From: Imperialibacter sp963977595
GTDB lineage: Bacteria > Bacteroidota > Bacteroidia > Cytophagales > Cyclobacteriaceae
Assembly: GCF_048007035.1 (NCBI RefSeq)
Contig: NZ_CP180355.1
Coordinates: 2,108,001 to 2,172,000, forward strand
Reading direction: 5' to 3'
Length of the DNA stretch: 64,000 bases
Made by a program: the position numbers and the translations under genes. Shown in pieces: positions 10,312-19,157 of the stretch. The notes under the pieces were generated by a model. The model did not search any database, had not been told where the DNA came from, and saw only the letters and a list, made by a program, of their open reading frames with translations. How positions within the stretch are numbered: position 1 is the first letter of the stretch; each line of letters begins with the position of its first letter.

Positions 10312-11652
10312 CTACGATCTTATTCCTGGCAGCGATATGCCGGTCAGGTTTCGGTACAGGGAAAGTGCATGCCCATCGGTGAGACCAGAGATAAAATCAA
10401 GCACCGTTCGTAGGAGTTGATAGGTCGTTTTTGACTTTTGAATGCCCAAAAGAATGTCTAACGGCATGAGTTTGTATACGAGCTGGTCTCTATAGCCTGG
10501 TTTGTCGTCAAAACGAACTTTGTAGGCAGCGCTACAGAAAGCCTCCATCAAACCTGAGATTACCTGAAACCCTGCCGCTTCCTTTTCGATTACCTGCCTC
10601 GACTGGTAAATCTGTGCCACAGACAGTTTGCTGATTTTTACCAAAGTAGTACTGCAAGGCACCAGCGAAAACAGGTCAGTGTTCAATGTGCCGTCAAGGA
10701 TTTCCTTTTCGTTATCCAGAAAGGCTTTTGTTAACTGCCCCACCAGCACGTTGATGGCCAGCGCCCTGAGCGTCGCCATCTTTTCCTCCACAGTTTCCAG
10801 GTCATCCAGCTTCTCCGGTTTGTAGGCGTCGCCTATTATTTCAGCCAGTAAGTCTCTTGCCACCTCGTACCGCACCCAACCAAGCCGGCACCCATCCTCC
10901 AGATCGATGATATGATAGCAGGTGTCGTCAGCCGCTTCCACCAGGTACACCAGCGGGTGTCTGGCCCAGGCTGTGTTTTTTATTTCTTCTTTCAGGCTGG
11001 TGGCTGCTGCTACTTCCTGAAAGATGCTTGCCTCTGTCTGATAAAAACCAAATTTCTTCTGGCTCTTTTTCTCTTTACTCTTCCCTTCAAATGACGACTG
11101 GCAGGGGTACTTGGTAAATGCCGCCAGCGTAGCATGTGTGAGCCGCAGCCCTTTGTTCTGAGCATGGCAAAGCAGCCGAAGCCCCTGGGCGTTGCCCTCA
11201 AATGAAACAAGATCAGCCCATTCGGCTTTTGTTACTTTCGACTCGAATATCCTTCCTTCGACATGATTGAGAAAAAACTCAGAAATGGCCTTTTCGCCAG
11301 AATGGCCGAACGGCGGGTTACCAATATCGTGCGCCAGGCAGGCAGCAGCCACTATGGAGCCAAAGTCAGCCGCCGTGAGTGCAAGGTCTTTTTCTCTTTC
11401 CAGAATCTTTTCACCCACCATTTTCCCCAGCGATCTGCCCACGCTTGACACTTCGAGGCTGTGGGTAAGCCGGTTGTGCACAAAGTCGTGGTCGGGCAAA
11501 GGAAATACCTGCGTTTTGTCCTGCAGCCTGCGAAAAGGATACGAGAAAATAATACGATCATAGTCCATTTCGAAAGGACTGCGGGCAGGGTCGAAGATGA
11601 TGCTTTTGGTGGCGCCGTAGCGTTGGCTGTTGAGGAGTTCTTTCCAGATCAT
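10312..11652 (-). CDS. dgt: dGTP triphosphohydrolase (complete copy)
   Basis: HD-superfamily enzyme of 446 residues that cleaves dNTPs, classically dGTP, to nucleoside and triphosphate. The metal-binding set is visible: histidine in RLTHSLEVSS, the HD pair in CLAHDIGNPPFGHSGEKA, and a later aspartate in the helical domain. The N-terminal DYDRIIFSYPFRRLQDKTQV is typical. The gene has lost its expected upstream partner: a diverged copy of its first 46-48 codons lies at 19012-19157, fused by an ATGA overlap to the mtfA-like gene, with a 7.4-kb surface-gene cassette in between. No clear ribosome-binding site precedes this ATG. Confidence 0.95.
   Translation of the reverse strand: MIWKELLNSQRYGATKSIIFDPARSPFEMDYDRIIFSYPFRRLQDKTQVFPLPDHDFVHNRLTHSLEVSSVGRSLGKMVGEKILEREKDLALTAADFGSIVAAACLAHDIGNPPFGHSGEKAISEFFLNHVEGRIFESKVTKAEWADLVSFEGNAQGLRLLCHAQNKGLRLTHATLAAFTKYPCQSSFEGKSKEKKSQKKFGFYQTEASIFQEVAAATSLKEEIKNTAWARHPLVYLVEAADDTCYHIIDLEDGCRLGWVRYEVARDLLAEIIGDAYKPEKLDDLETVEEKMATLRALAINVLVGQLTKAFLDNEKEILDGTLNTDLFSLVPCSTTLVKISKLSVAQIYQSRQVIEKEAAGFQVISGLMEAFCSAAYKVRFDDKPGYRDQLVYKLMPLDILLGIQKSKTTYQLLRTVLDFISGLTDGHALSLYRNLTGISLPGIRS
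11508..11652 (-). repeat. Repeat copy 1: 5' end of complete dgt
   Basis: This stretch aligns with 19012-19157 in the same orientation: seven substitutions and one base insertion in a T run. The homology stops at the ATG on one side and near codon 48 on the other. Five of the seven substitutions are synonymous and two change the residue (Tyr/Phe and Ile/Asn). Confidence 0.93.
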
Positions 11653-11747
11653 TTAGTAGAGGCTCGTATTTACAATTAAATGAAGAATTACTACATAAAA
11701 ATCGTTAACGTTTCAATATATTTCAGTCAATTTTATATTGTTAATCA

Positions 11748-12944
11748 ATGAATCAATTCTTGAAAAGCTTCTTTTCTCTCGGCCTTTTGGCAGGCCTTAC
11801 TATTTCATTCAGCCCGATTCTGGCGCAACCAGATTTTCGCCCGGGATATGTCGTCAGGTTACAAGGCGACACCCTCCATGGCTTCATAAATTACAGCCAT
11901 TTGGAAATCTGCGAATTCAGGGAAAACAGACGCTCCGCAGTAAAATTATACAAACCTCAAGAAATAAAGGGCTACGGATTCATAAATAGCCGGTTTTATG
12001 AATCATTTAGTTCGTCAGCGACCAAATTGCCCGAATCCGTTTTTCTGGAACTGGTGCAAAGTGGAAAGCTTAGCCTTTACGCATATGAACATTATTTTTT
12101 TGTAAAAAAGGATACTCTTATTCGGCTCGATAAGGGAGAACAGAAGCGAGTTGAAATTGGCAACAGAGCATTCGTTCAGGAAGGAAAAAGCTACATCGGC
12201 ATACTCAACTTACTTACAAGTGATTGCATGTTGGAGAACCTGTCAAAAGTGCGATACACCCAGAGAGAAATAAGCGATGTGATAGAGAAGTATAATGCTT
12301 GCTCAGGGAGTGAAGTGTTTATTCCAAAGAACAGCTTACCATGGATAAGTCCAAGATTATCATTGGCCTCAGGATTCAATAATTCACTCCTAAGCCTGCC
12401 TGGATATCCGGCCGGTATGCTTAACCCTGCCAAATATGCTATTTATGGGCTTGGCTTGTCCGTAAATTCCCCTCGCCTAAATGAGAAGATCGCTATTGTG
12501 GCAAGTGGGTTATTTACAAGTTCGATTTACCAGGGTCTATACACCTCAAAAGAAGGGTCTATTACGTCTAATAAGGATATTATTATCAATTCCAGCTTTC
12601 TAAAAATCCCTTTTGGTGTGAAATATTCTCTTTTGTCCGAACTAGCAACTCCCTATATAAAAGGAGGCATTTCTGTTTCTGCATTCAGCAGAACATTCAG
12701 TAAAACAATTGAAGAGAAAATGTTGACCAACGGTGATGTTCAAACATATTTAGAGAAAAGCAAGGTAGAAAGCTTTTATCTCACTGGATATTGGGTAAGT
12801 GTAGGTTACGAAAGGAGGATATTGAGAAAACTGAGTGTGTTCGCAGAAGGATATTTTGAAAAGGCAACGGTGTTTAAAATTGTGAACTTTGCCGAGGATT
12901 CTAACGTCACGAATTTTGGGCTGCTTGTTGGGATAACCTATTAA
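11748..12944 (+). CDS. Outer-membrane beta-barrel protein, first gene of surface cassette
   Basis: 398-residue exported protein. Residues 1-27 form a signal peptide ending SPILAQ. An N-terminal domain starts with a motif frequent in Cytophagales surface proteins (GYVVRLQGDTLHGFI), followed by a mixed region to about residue 190. The C-terminal half has alternating short strands and ends with GLLVGITY, typical of small PF13568-like barrels. It is the first of five plus-strand genes with spacings of -35 to +10 bp, implying one transcript. The DNA looks AT-richer than the flanking dgt and mtfA genes. The function is unknown; a surface role is inferred. Confidence 0.72.
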   Translation: MNQFLKSFFSLGLLAGLTISFSPILAQPDFRPGYVVRLQGDTLHGFINYSHLEICEFRENRRSAVKLYKPQEIKGYGFINSRFYESFSSSATKLPESVFLELVQSGKLSLYAYEHYFFVKKDTLIRLDKGEQKRVEIGNRAFVQEGKSYIGILNLLTSDCMLENLSKVRYTQREISDVIEKYNACSGSEVFIPKNSLPWISPRLSLASGFNNSLLSLPGYPAGMLNPAKYAIYGLGLSVNSPRLNEKIAIVASGLFTSSIYQGLYTSKEGSITSNKDIIINSSFLKIPFGVKYSLLSELATPYIKGGISVSAFSRTFSKTIEEKMLTNGDVQTYLEKSKVESFYLTGYWVSVGYERRILRKLSVFAEGYFEKATVFKIVNFAEDSNVTNFGLLVGITY

Positions 12945-12954
12945 CCATTTGATT

Positions 12955-15219
12955 ATGATGAAGATTGTCAGAACTATCTCCTTTATAACCATTTCCACAG
13001 TTTTCTTAACCTGTACAGAGGAGAAAATAACTCCACGGGCCTACCCTCGGGTTCTTACACACCCCGTTTCCAATATTACGTCAGGTGGGGCTACCTTCAA
13101 CGGAGAAATATTCTTCACCTCGGTAGAAGTTATCGACTATGGGTTTGTCTGGAGTGATGCTCCAAGCCAGCAGTTGGGAAATACCGACTATGTTTCGCTG
13201 GGTAGTAGATCAAATACTGGAACATTTTCAGCCAAAATTGAAAGGTCCCTTGAAGAAGGCAAAACACATTATGTAAGAGCCTATGCCCAGAGTGCAGAAA
13301 ACACAGTATATGGCCCGGTTCAGGAATTTGTAAGCCTGGGGAGCAAAGCACCTTCAATTGAAGACTTTGAACCAAAAACTGGCACCTGGGGTGACACTAT
13401 CCAAATCAAAGGAAAGAATTTTAGCCAGGTCTCTGGTAAAAATCGGGTTCTCCTGGAAGATGTCGAAACGCAGATTGTTTTTAATTCAGATACTCTGCTA
13501 AAAATTGTCGTGCCACAAAGCTTTATTAATTCTATCGGCAAAATCAAAGTGGTCGTAGCTGGAAACTCTGGCGAATCAAACGGCTTCTTCGAGTTAGAAT
13601 CAGCTTTGATAAACGGGTTTAAGCCAGACTCAGCAAATTATGGTGTACCCTTCTCAATCACAGGAAGCCTTTTCAGTAAAAACTTTACCAAAGTTTACTT
13701 TAATGATGTCGAAATAAATGCCGTAACCGTCAATGACTCATTGAACATAATAACCTTCGAAGTCCCAAATGGTCTCACAGTCGGGTTTCAGGATGTAAAA
13801 GTGGTAATTGGTGATCGAACTATTACAGCCGCCAAACAATTTTTCAGGGCGACTCCTATAATTAAAATGGTAGATCCTGAGTCTGCGACATATGGCGAAA
13901 CCGTCACAATTACAGGAAAGTATTTTGCACCTGACATTAACGAAAATTCAGTAAGGCTATATTTTGAAGGCGATCCAATAAGATACTATGAAGTCCAGAA
14001 AGTTGAATCAAGCACAACAAGAATACTTGCGAAAATTCCTACCCAATACGTGGGGTATGCCCCAAAAATTGGTGTTACGGTGAACAACGATAATTCAAAT
14101 AATGTATTGCTTAATATTCCCAAGCCCTTTATTGAATCAATTATTCCCTCCTCAGGCCTCCTACCTGGCAGCAAGGTTTTGATCACTGGTAGAAACTTCC
14201 CAATGGGCGGATCAGCTTTTGAGCTTTATGTGAACGGCATAAGAATTAATAATGGCACAGTAGCAGTAAATTCCCATGAAGAACTGAGTTTCAATTTTCC
14301 GTCAGACGCTGAGTCCCATAGTATTCAACTTAGTGTAAATATGGCTGGAAAAATTGGCGATTTTGACATAACAACCTCCTATGTGCCCCTCACAAAGACT
14401 AAGACAAGCTACGGAAGCCGTAGTTTTCTCAACTTTGGAGACATCTATCAGTATAATCCATCAGATGGGGGGCCTTTCTGGAAATACAACCTTGCGTCCA
14501 ACTCTTGGAGCGAACTACCAGCAGTGAGCGAAAGTGGCAATGGGAAGAATTTTTTTGTACTTCACTTTGATGGAGCCATGTATATGGGTGAACAAAGTGT
14601 CGTCAACCCTCCAATCAAGAATTTTCACAAATATACATTTGCCGCCAATACCTGGGAGCAGAAAACATCTATACCAAATGCCGGCATCACCATGGCAAGC
14701 TACTCTATTGGAGACTACGGGTATGTTATGTGGGCTGGCCACGATGGAGTCTCCCTTACTGGTAAGTTTGAATTGTGGAAGTTCGATTCCACCACTGAAA
14801 GCTGGTCCTTTCTGGCCCCTTTTACACATGAGACAAATTACCGATCCCAAAGTTTTGCGATTTCCTTCATCAGTTATGGAGAGTTGTTCTATACGGTAGC
14901 CAATTATGACGGTAAGCCGGCACCAGAACCCCTATGGCATTTTAATTTGGAAACCTTAGAATGGTCCAAAAAAGACATGGATTTCCTCTCAGATATCCAA
15001 CATGTGCCCTACAATGGAAAATCATACATCCTTGCTAACGAATACGGGACTAGCAATTCTCGAATCTACGAAATTGACAAAACCAGTTTGGAATTGACGC
15101 CTTCCGAATTTCCAGATATTCCTATAAGCCTGTTAAAGGGAAAGGCGATAATTGAAAATGGAAATAAGCTTCTCTTGATCAACCAGAACACCATTTGGGA
15201 ATATGATCCGCAATACTAA
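12955..15219 (+). CDS. IPT/TIG-repeat lipoprotein with kelch-like C-terminus (paralog 1)
   Basis: 754-residue lipoprotein. The signal peptide ends in the lipobox VFLTC. Next comes an FN3-like domain (about 25-125) with the motif VIDYGFVWS, then about four immunoglobulin-like IPT/TIG repeats (each opening like PSIEDFEPKTGTWGDTIQIKGKNF, shown in part as EPKTGTWGDTIQIKG), and a kelch-like beta-propeller from about residue 480 (FWKYNLASNSWSELP). An upstream in-frame TTG exists, but ATG at 12955 or 12958 is better. It overlaps the next gene, its paralog, by 17 bp. It is likely surface-exposed and binding; the ligand is unknown. Confidence 0.78.
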   Translation: MMKIVRTISFITISTVFLTCTEEKITPRAYPRVLTHPVSNITSGGATFNGEIFFTSVEVIDYGFVWSDAPSQQLGNTDYVSLGSRSNTGTFSAKIERSLEEGKTHYVRAYAQSAENTVYGPVQEFVSLGSKAPSIEDFEPKTGTWGDTIQIKGKNFSQVSGKNRVLLEDVETQIVFNSDTLLKIVVPQSFINSIGKIKVVVAGNSGESNGFFELESALINGFKPDSANYGVPFSITGSLFSKNFTKVYFNDVEINAVTVNDSLNIITFEVPNGLTVGFQDVKVVIGDRTITAAKQFFRATPIIKMVDPESATYGETVTITGKYFAPDINENSVRLYFEGDPIRYYEVQKVESSTTRILAKIPTQYVGYAPKIGVTVNNDNSNNVLLNIPKPFIESIIPSSGLLPGSKVLITGRNFPMGGSAFELYVNGIRINNGTVAVNSHEELSFNFPSDAESHSIQLSVNMAGKIGDFDITTSYVPLTKTKTSYGSRSFLNFGDIYQYNPSDGGPFWKYNLASNSWSELPAVSESGNGKNFFVLHFDGAMYMGEQSVVNPPIKNFHKYTFAANTWEQKTSIPNAGITMASYSIGDYGYVMWAGHDGVSLTGKFELWKFDSTTESWSFLAPFTHETNYRSQSFAISFISYGELFYTVANYDGKPAPEPLWHFNLETLEWSKKDMDFLSDIQHVPYNGKSYILANEYGTSNSRIYEIDKTSLELTPSEFPDIPISLLKGKAIIENGNKLLLINQNTIWEYDPQY

Positions 15220-17290
15220 AGCCGTTGTTTCTATTGCGGTTGTCTGGATCCTACTTGGCCTTCTAACAGGGGCATGCGAAGAGAAGATTGATAATATCTC
15301 GATTATTAGAACCGGTGCTGTGACCGACATTTCCGCTGAAGGTGCCACGTTTCGGGGAAATATCTCACAGCTTGGCTTGGAAGAGGTAATTGATTACGGC
15401 TTTGTGTGGTCAGAAGAAGTCTATCCAACTGTGGATGGATACGCAAAGTTTTTCGGCGAACCACCGACAATTGGAGAGTTCGAGTACCTCAATAGCGCCG
15501 GACTGAGAAAAGATACCACCTACTATCTACGGGCGTTCATGCAAACCTCGGGGTCGGTAATCTATGGAGATATGGTCACCTTTAAGAGCCTCGGCGGGCG
15601 AGCTCCAGTAATTACAGGTTTTGAACCCAACGAGGGCACTTACGGGTCGGAATTGACTATCAAAGGAGATTTCTTCAGCGATGCTCTGGCAGAAAACTTC
15701 GTTAAAATCGGCGCACTAAATTGCGAGATAATTAAGGCCAGTAGAACTGAACTGACTGTTAGGGTGGGAAATGGCACAATGATTTCAGGCAGCTACCCTC
15801 TTTTCGTACAAGTGGGGAACCATAGGACACAATCGGTAGATTCCTTTATGATGGAAGGATTCCAAATCGATAGCATTTCCCCTATCAAAGGCTTGGCCAA
15901 TGATGATGTCCAACTATGGTGTAAGAATGCGCCGCAATATTATATGCAACTTTCGCTCATAGCGAATGGTTCTTCAAATGACATTTCTGGCTATCACTTC
16001 GCTTATTCACCTACCGAAATCCGTTTCAAAATTCCATATGACTTTTCCTTTGTCGGCCCCGCACAAATCAGTGTTGAGTTTTTCGATAGCGAATATAACT
16101 CCGCAGGTTTGCTGCTCAAGGATTATGAAATTGCTGGGCCTCAAGTGCTTTCGTTTACCCCAAAAGAAGCGTTTCCTGGTGAGAAAATATTTGTAACCGG
16201 CCAATACCTTGACAAAATAGCCGGAGTGTTAATCGGCAATACACCTTCAACACTAACGTCGACATCTCCAACCTCAGGAGTTGTAGCTATCGATTATTCA
16301 ACACCACCCGGCAAGTTCACAATAGATGCTCCCTGGGTAAGTCAAACCAAAATCCCATCCTCTGACTCAATAGAAATTATTAGCCCATGGACATCAGATC
16401 GAACATTTCCGGGAGGCGAAATTGCGAATGGCGTTGGCTTTGCTATCAACAATAAGATGTATGCTGGGATTGGTAGCATCATGCAACAAGACTTCAAAGC
16501 AAATAACGATTTTTGGGAGTTTGACGAAAATGGCAGCAACTCAAAAAAAGCGACTTTCCCAGGCGTAGCACGAACTTCTGCTTCGTCAGCAGCAATAGGA
16601 GATAAAGGCTTTGTCATAGGTGGTAAAACTGAAAAAAAAGCCAGTCTAGGGGATTTTTGGAGCTATTCTCCCGCCACGGACAGCTGGCTCCAGCTATCAA
16701 ACGTACCCTTTGGCACCCGATATGATGCCATTGCCGTTGTAGTCGACGAAGATATCTATTTTGGCACTGGTCTTTCCGGCTCATCTGCCTACAGTTACTC
16801 ATCTCATGCAGATATTTGGAGATACAGTACAATAACACAAAAATGGGATTCGATCACCAGTTACCCGGGTAGGGCACGCCAAAGCCTGGTTTCCTTCGTA
16901 ATTGGGAAGGATATATTTGTAGGAGGTGGGTTTCTTGGAAGTATTAATCCGAAAGATTTTTGGGTGTATCATACCAAAACTGATACATGGCAGAACCTTG
17001 GCGCTTTGCCACTTCTATATGCCGCCGCCAGTGTAAGTGCATTGGTAATAGACAATGTCGCTTATGTAACAGGAGGGACGGGGTTACCTGAACAGATTTG
17101 GAAGTTTGATCCTACAGATTATTTATGGACGCAATTGCCGAGTATGACGCTGGTCGACAGAACAAACAGGGTATATAACGCCATTGGAATTACCGTCAAC
17201 AAAAAAGGATATATTATTGGGGGATACAAAAGTTATGGACCAACCTACCTTTCAAATGAAATTTGGGAATTTGACCCGTCTGTATTTTAA
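15203..17290 (+). CDS. IPT/TIG-repeat lipoprotein with six-bladed kelch propeller (paralog 2)
   Basis: 695-residue lipoprotein, paralog of the preceding gene. The lipobox is LLTGAC. The same FN3-like domain with VIDYGFVWS follows, then about three IPT/TIG-like domains. The kelch part, from about residue 390, is longer and more regular than in paralog 1, with about six repeats showing the pattern DFWSYSPATDSWLQL / DIWRYSTITQKWDSI / DFWVYHTKTDTWQNL. This suggests a complete propeller. Its start lies inside the previous gene's last codons and its own end overlaps the next start by 35 bp, so translational coupling is likely. The ligand is unknown. Confidence 0.8.
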   Translation: MIRNTKAVVSIAVVWILLGLLTGACEEKIDNISIIRTGAVTDISAEGATFRGNISQLGLEEVIDYGFVWSEEVYPTVDGYAKFFGEPPTIGEFEYLNSAGLRKDTTYYLRAFMQTSGSVIYGDMVTFKSLGGRAPVITGFEPNEGTYGSELTIKGDFFSDALAENFVKIGALNCEIIKASRTELTVRVGNGTMISGSYPLFVQVGNHRTQSVDSFMMEGFQIDSISPIKGLANDDVQLWCKNAPQYYMQLSLIANGSSNDISGYHFAYSPTEIRFKIPYDFSFVGPAQISVEFFDSEYNSAGLLLKDYEIAGPQVLSFTPKEAFPGEKIFVTGQYLDKIAGVLIGNTPSTLTSTSPTSGVVAIDYSTPPGKFTIDAPWVSQTKIPSSDSIEIISPWTSDRTFPGGEIANGVGFAINNKMYAGIGSIMQQDFKANNDFWEFDENGSNSKKATFPGVARTSASSAAIGDKGFVIGGKTEKKASLGDFWSYSPATDSWLQLSNVPFGTRYDAIAVVVDEDIYFGTGLSGSSAYSYSSHADIWRYSTITQKWDSITSYPGRARQSLVSFVIGKDIFVGGGFLGSINPKDFWVYHTKTDTWQNLGALPLLYAAASVSALVIDNVAYVTGGTGLPEQIWKFDPTDYLWTQLPSMTLVDRTNRVYNAIGITVNKKGYIIGGYKSYGPTYLSNEIWEFDPSVF

Positions 17291-17963
17291 GCTCGCTTTT
17301 TTCTTGGTAGGTGTTCTTTATAGCTCGTGTACCTACTCACAAAAGCTGGTTTTGGACAACTACCTGGCTGTTGGGCTGAGTGGTGGATGGGGTAGCAGCA
17401 GCGGGGCAGCAAATACTGCCTCAAGTGGGTACTTTACACCGGCTTTGTTTTCGAATTATGACAAATTGTTAAGCGCCTCTCTCTTTGTGAATTATAGCCT
17501 TTCACCTTTTTTGGCCGTCGGACTAACAGGAGACAATGTACATTTTTCGGATTGGAGCCACCCTGGCGATGCACAAACTTACGAGGGGGCAAATTCTACT
17601 ATCAAATCGCTGATCCCTTCTTTGAGGGTATTTTTACCTTACAGAAGGGTCGGATTTAGAAATAGATTCAAACCGTTCCTTGAAGTCTTTCAGGTAAATA
17701 GTTCGATAGCAACCACGCTAGCCTACCTCCCCTTCGGTGAAAAAGAGTCGTTTGAAGAAACAACATCAAAAGCTTTCAATTTCGGCTATGGAGCCAGACT
17801 CGGCCTTGAGCTTGCTTTAACCAATAGGCTTGGCTTTCAATTAACCTATGGTGTCACGAAACATCGTTTAAAATCCAAACTCTATGATGACACGTCTGCA
17901 ATCTTTACTAAGACAGAGATGGGAATGTTTTACAGAGGACTATTAACTAAAAAACTTTTCTGA
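17256..17963 (+). CDS. Outer-membrane beta-barrel protein of surface cassette
   Basis: 235-residue protein. The ATG at 17256 is chosen because it starts a signal peptide (FKLAFFLVGVLYSSCTYSQ); the frame is open further upstream only through the end of the previous gene. The mature part alternates short strands and turns and ends with Phe (GLLTKKLF), as outer-membrane barrels do. The signal region contains SSC, so a lipoprotein is possible, but TYSQ reads better as a cleavage site. The stop shares a base with the next ATG (TGATG). The function is unknown. Confidence 0.7.
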   Translation: MKFGNLTRLYFKLAFFLVGVLYSSCTYSQKLVLDNYLAVGLSGGWGSSSGAANTASSGYFTPALFSNYDKLLSASLFVNYSLSPFLAVGLTGDNVHFSDWSHPGDAQTYEGANSTIKSLIPSLRVFLPYRRVGFRNRFKPFLEVFQVNSSIATTLAYLPFGEKESFEETTSKAFNFGYGARLGLELALTNRLGFQLTYGVTKHRLKSKLYDDTSAIFTKTEMGMFYRGLLTKKLF

Positions 17964-18967
17964 TGTGGGCAAAAAATAGAATTTCCATATTACTGGTTGT
18001 TTATCTCGTTACAACTAGTTCTCTTTTTGGGCAATCAAAAAAATATAAGACCATCGGCAGCTCCAATGAAAGCATCCAGCAAATCGTAGTCGGCGACAAA
18101 GGCGAATACATTTTGGCTCTCACAGAGAAATACATCTTACAGACCTGGCAAGTATCCAACAACAGCCTTTTAGTATCACAACAAATAGATGGAGCGAGTG
18201 CCAGCATCTCACTTTCCCCAGATAACTCAACGCTTGCTTGCGGCACATCGTCAGGGCAAGTCCAGCTACGAAGCTTCCCTTCGCTGGAACTCAAGCAAAC
18301 CCTGAACACAGAAGATAAACTTCCAGTTTTAAAAACCGCTTGGGCCAATCAAGACTCCATAACCGTATTGCTAAACGACAATTCTGTCAGCTTATTTAGT
18401 GTGAAAAGCTCCCGGCTGATTTACAACCTGCCCGCAAGCGAATTTTCAGCCACCTCCCTGGATGTTAGTGACTCACTCAACCTCATTGTTGTTTCGGACA
18501 TTGAGGGGGGACTGTCCTTCAGAAAGCTGTCTGATGGTCAGCTGTTACGAACTACAAAAAGCCACTCTAAACAAATTCGTGAGGTCAAGATAGACAAAGA
18601 AAGAAACGCAATAGTAACAGTTGGTGATGACGGGAAATGCCAAATGACGAGCATAAAAACCGACTATCTCTTGTTCAAAAGGAAAAGATATTTCACTTGG
18701 CTCACCGCAATAGATTTAAATCAAAAAAGTATTCTACTAACTTCTAGTGAAGGTTTCATTGAAATTATCACCCCGTTCAACAGCTATGACCTAAAAATTA
18801 ACGCCGTCATCTCCAGCGCCAAATTCATTCCTACTGGTGAATCGAACCAACTGGTTGTGTGCCTTGGCACTTTAGGTAAGGGTATAGTAATTGTCAAAGC
18901 TTCCAGTATGAAAGCCAGAGAAAAGCTGAGATCACCACAGATCCACGCCAATCGAGTTTCGTTCTAA
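17963..18967 (+). CDS. Secreted WD40-like propeller protein, last gene of surface cassette
   Basis: 334-residue protein with a signal peptide (ILLVVYLVTTSSLFGQ) followed by weak WD40-type repeats with sequences such as ISLSPDNSTLACGTSSGQVQLRS and REVKIDKERNAIVTVGDDGKC (only parts shown), which fit a seven-bladed propeller. It is coupled to the previous gene by TGATG. There is no enzymatic motif. Together with the kelch lipoproteins it makes this cassette rich in propellers, pointing to a protein-protein or glycan-binding surface complex. The function is unknown. Confidence 0.68.
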   Translation: MWAKNRISILLVVYLVTTSSLFGQSKKYKTIGSSNESIQQIVVGDKGEYILALTEKYILQTWQVSNNSLLVSQQIDGASASISLSPDNSTLACGTSSGQVQLRSFPSLELKQTLNTEDKLPVLKTAWANQDSITVLLNDNSVSLFSVKSSRLIYNLPASEFSATSLDVSDSLNLIVVSDIEGGLSFRKLSDGQLLRTTKSHSKQIREVKIDKERNAIVTVGDDGKCQMTSIKTDYLLFKRKRYFTWLTAIDLNQKSILLTSSEGFIEIITPFNSYDLKINAVISSAKFIPTGESNQLVVCLGTLGKGIVIVKASSMKAREKLRSPQIHANRVSF

Positions 18968-19011
18968 TAGCAAGATTGACTTAAAGGCTTTGAATGCGGT
19001 AATGTCCCTGG

Positions 19012-19157
19012 CCTGTGTTTTTGTCCTGCAGCCTGCGAAAAGGATAGGAGAAAATAATGCGGTCATAGTCCATTTCGAAAGGACTGCGGGCAGGGTCGAA
19101 GTTGATGCTTTTGGTGGCGCCGAATCGCTGGCTGTTGAGGAGTTCTTTCCAGATCAT
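19012..19157 (-). pseudogene. dgt: Diverged dgt 5' fragment left next to mtfA
   Basis: Read on the minus strand, the first 46 codons match the complete dgt gene at 11508-11652 (MIWKELLNSQRFGATKS...), with two amino-acid changes. One extra T then shifts the frame and the similarity ends. The ATG overlaps the stop of the mtfA-like gene (ATGA), which looks like the ancestral operon junction. The fragment lacks the HD metal site, so it cannot be active. The mostly synonymous changes suggest two formerly functional alleles rather than a decaying duplicate. Confidence 0.9.

Noticed and set aside
19012..19157. Second dgt gene with its own function
   Set aside because: Only 46 codons remain in frame, the HD metal site is missing and a base insertion shifts the frame.
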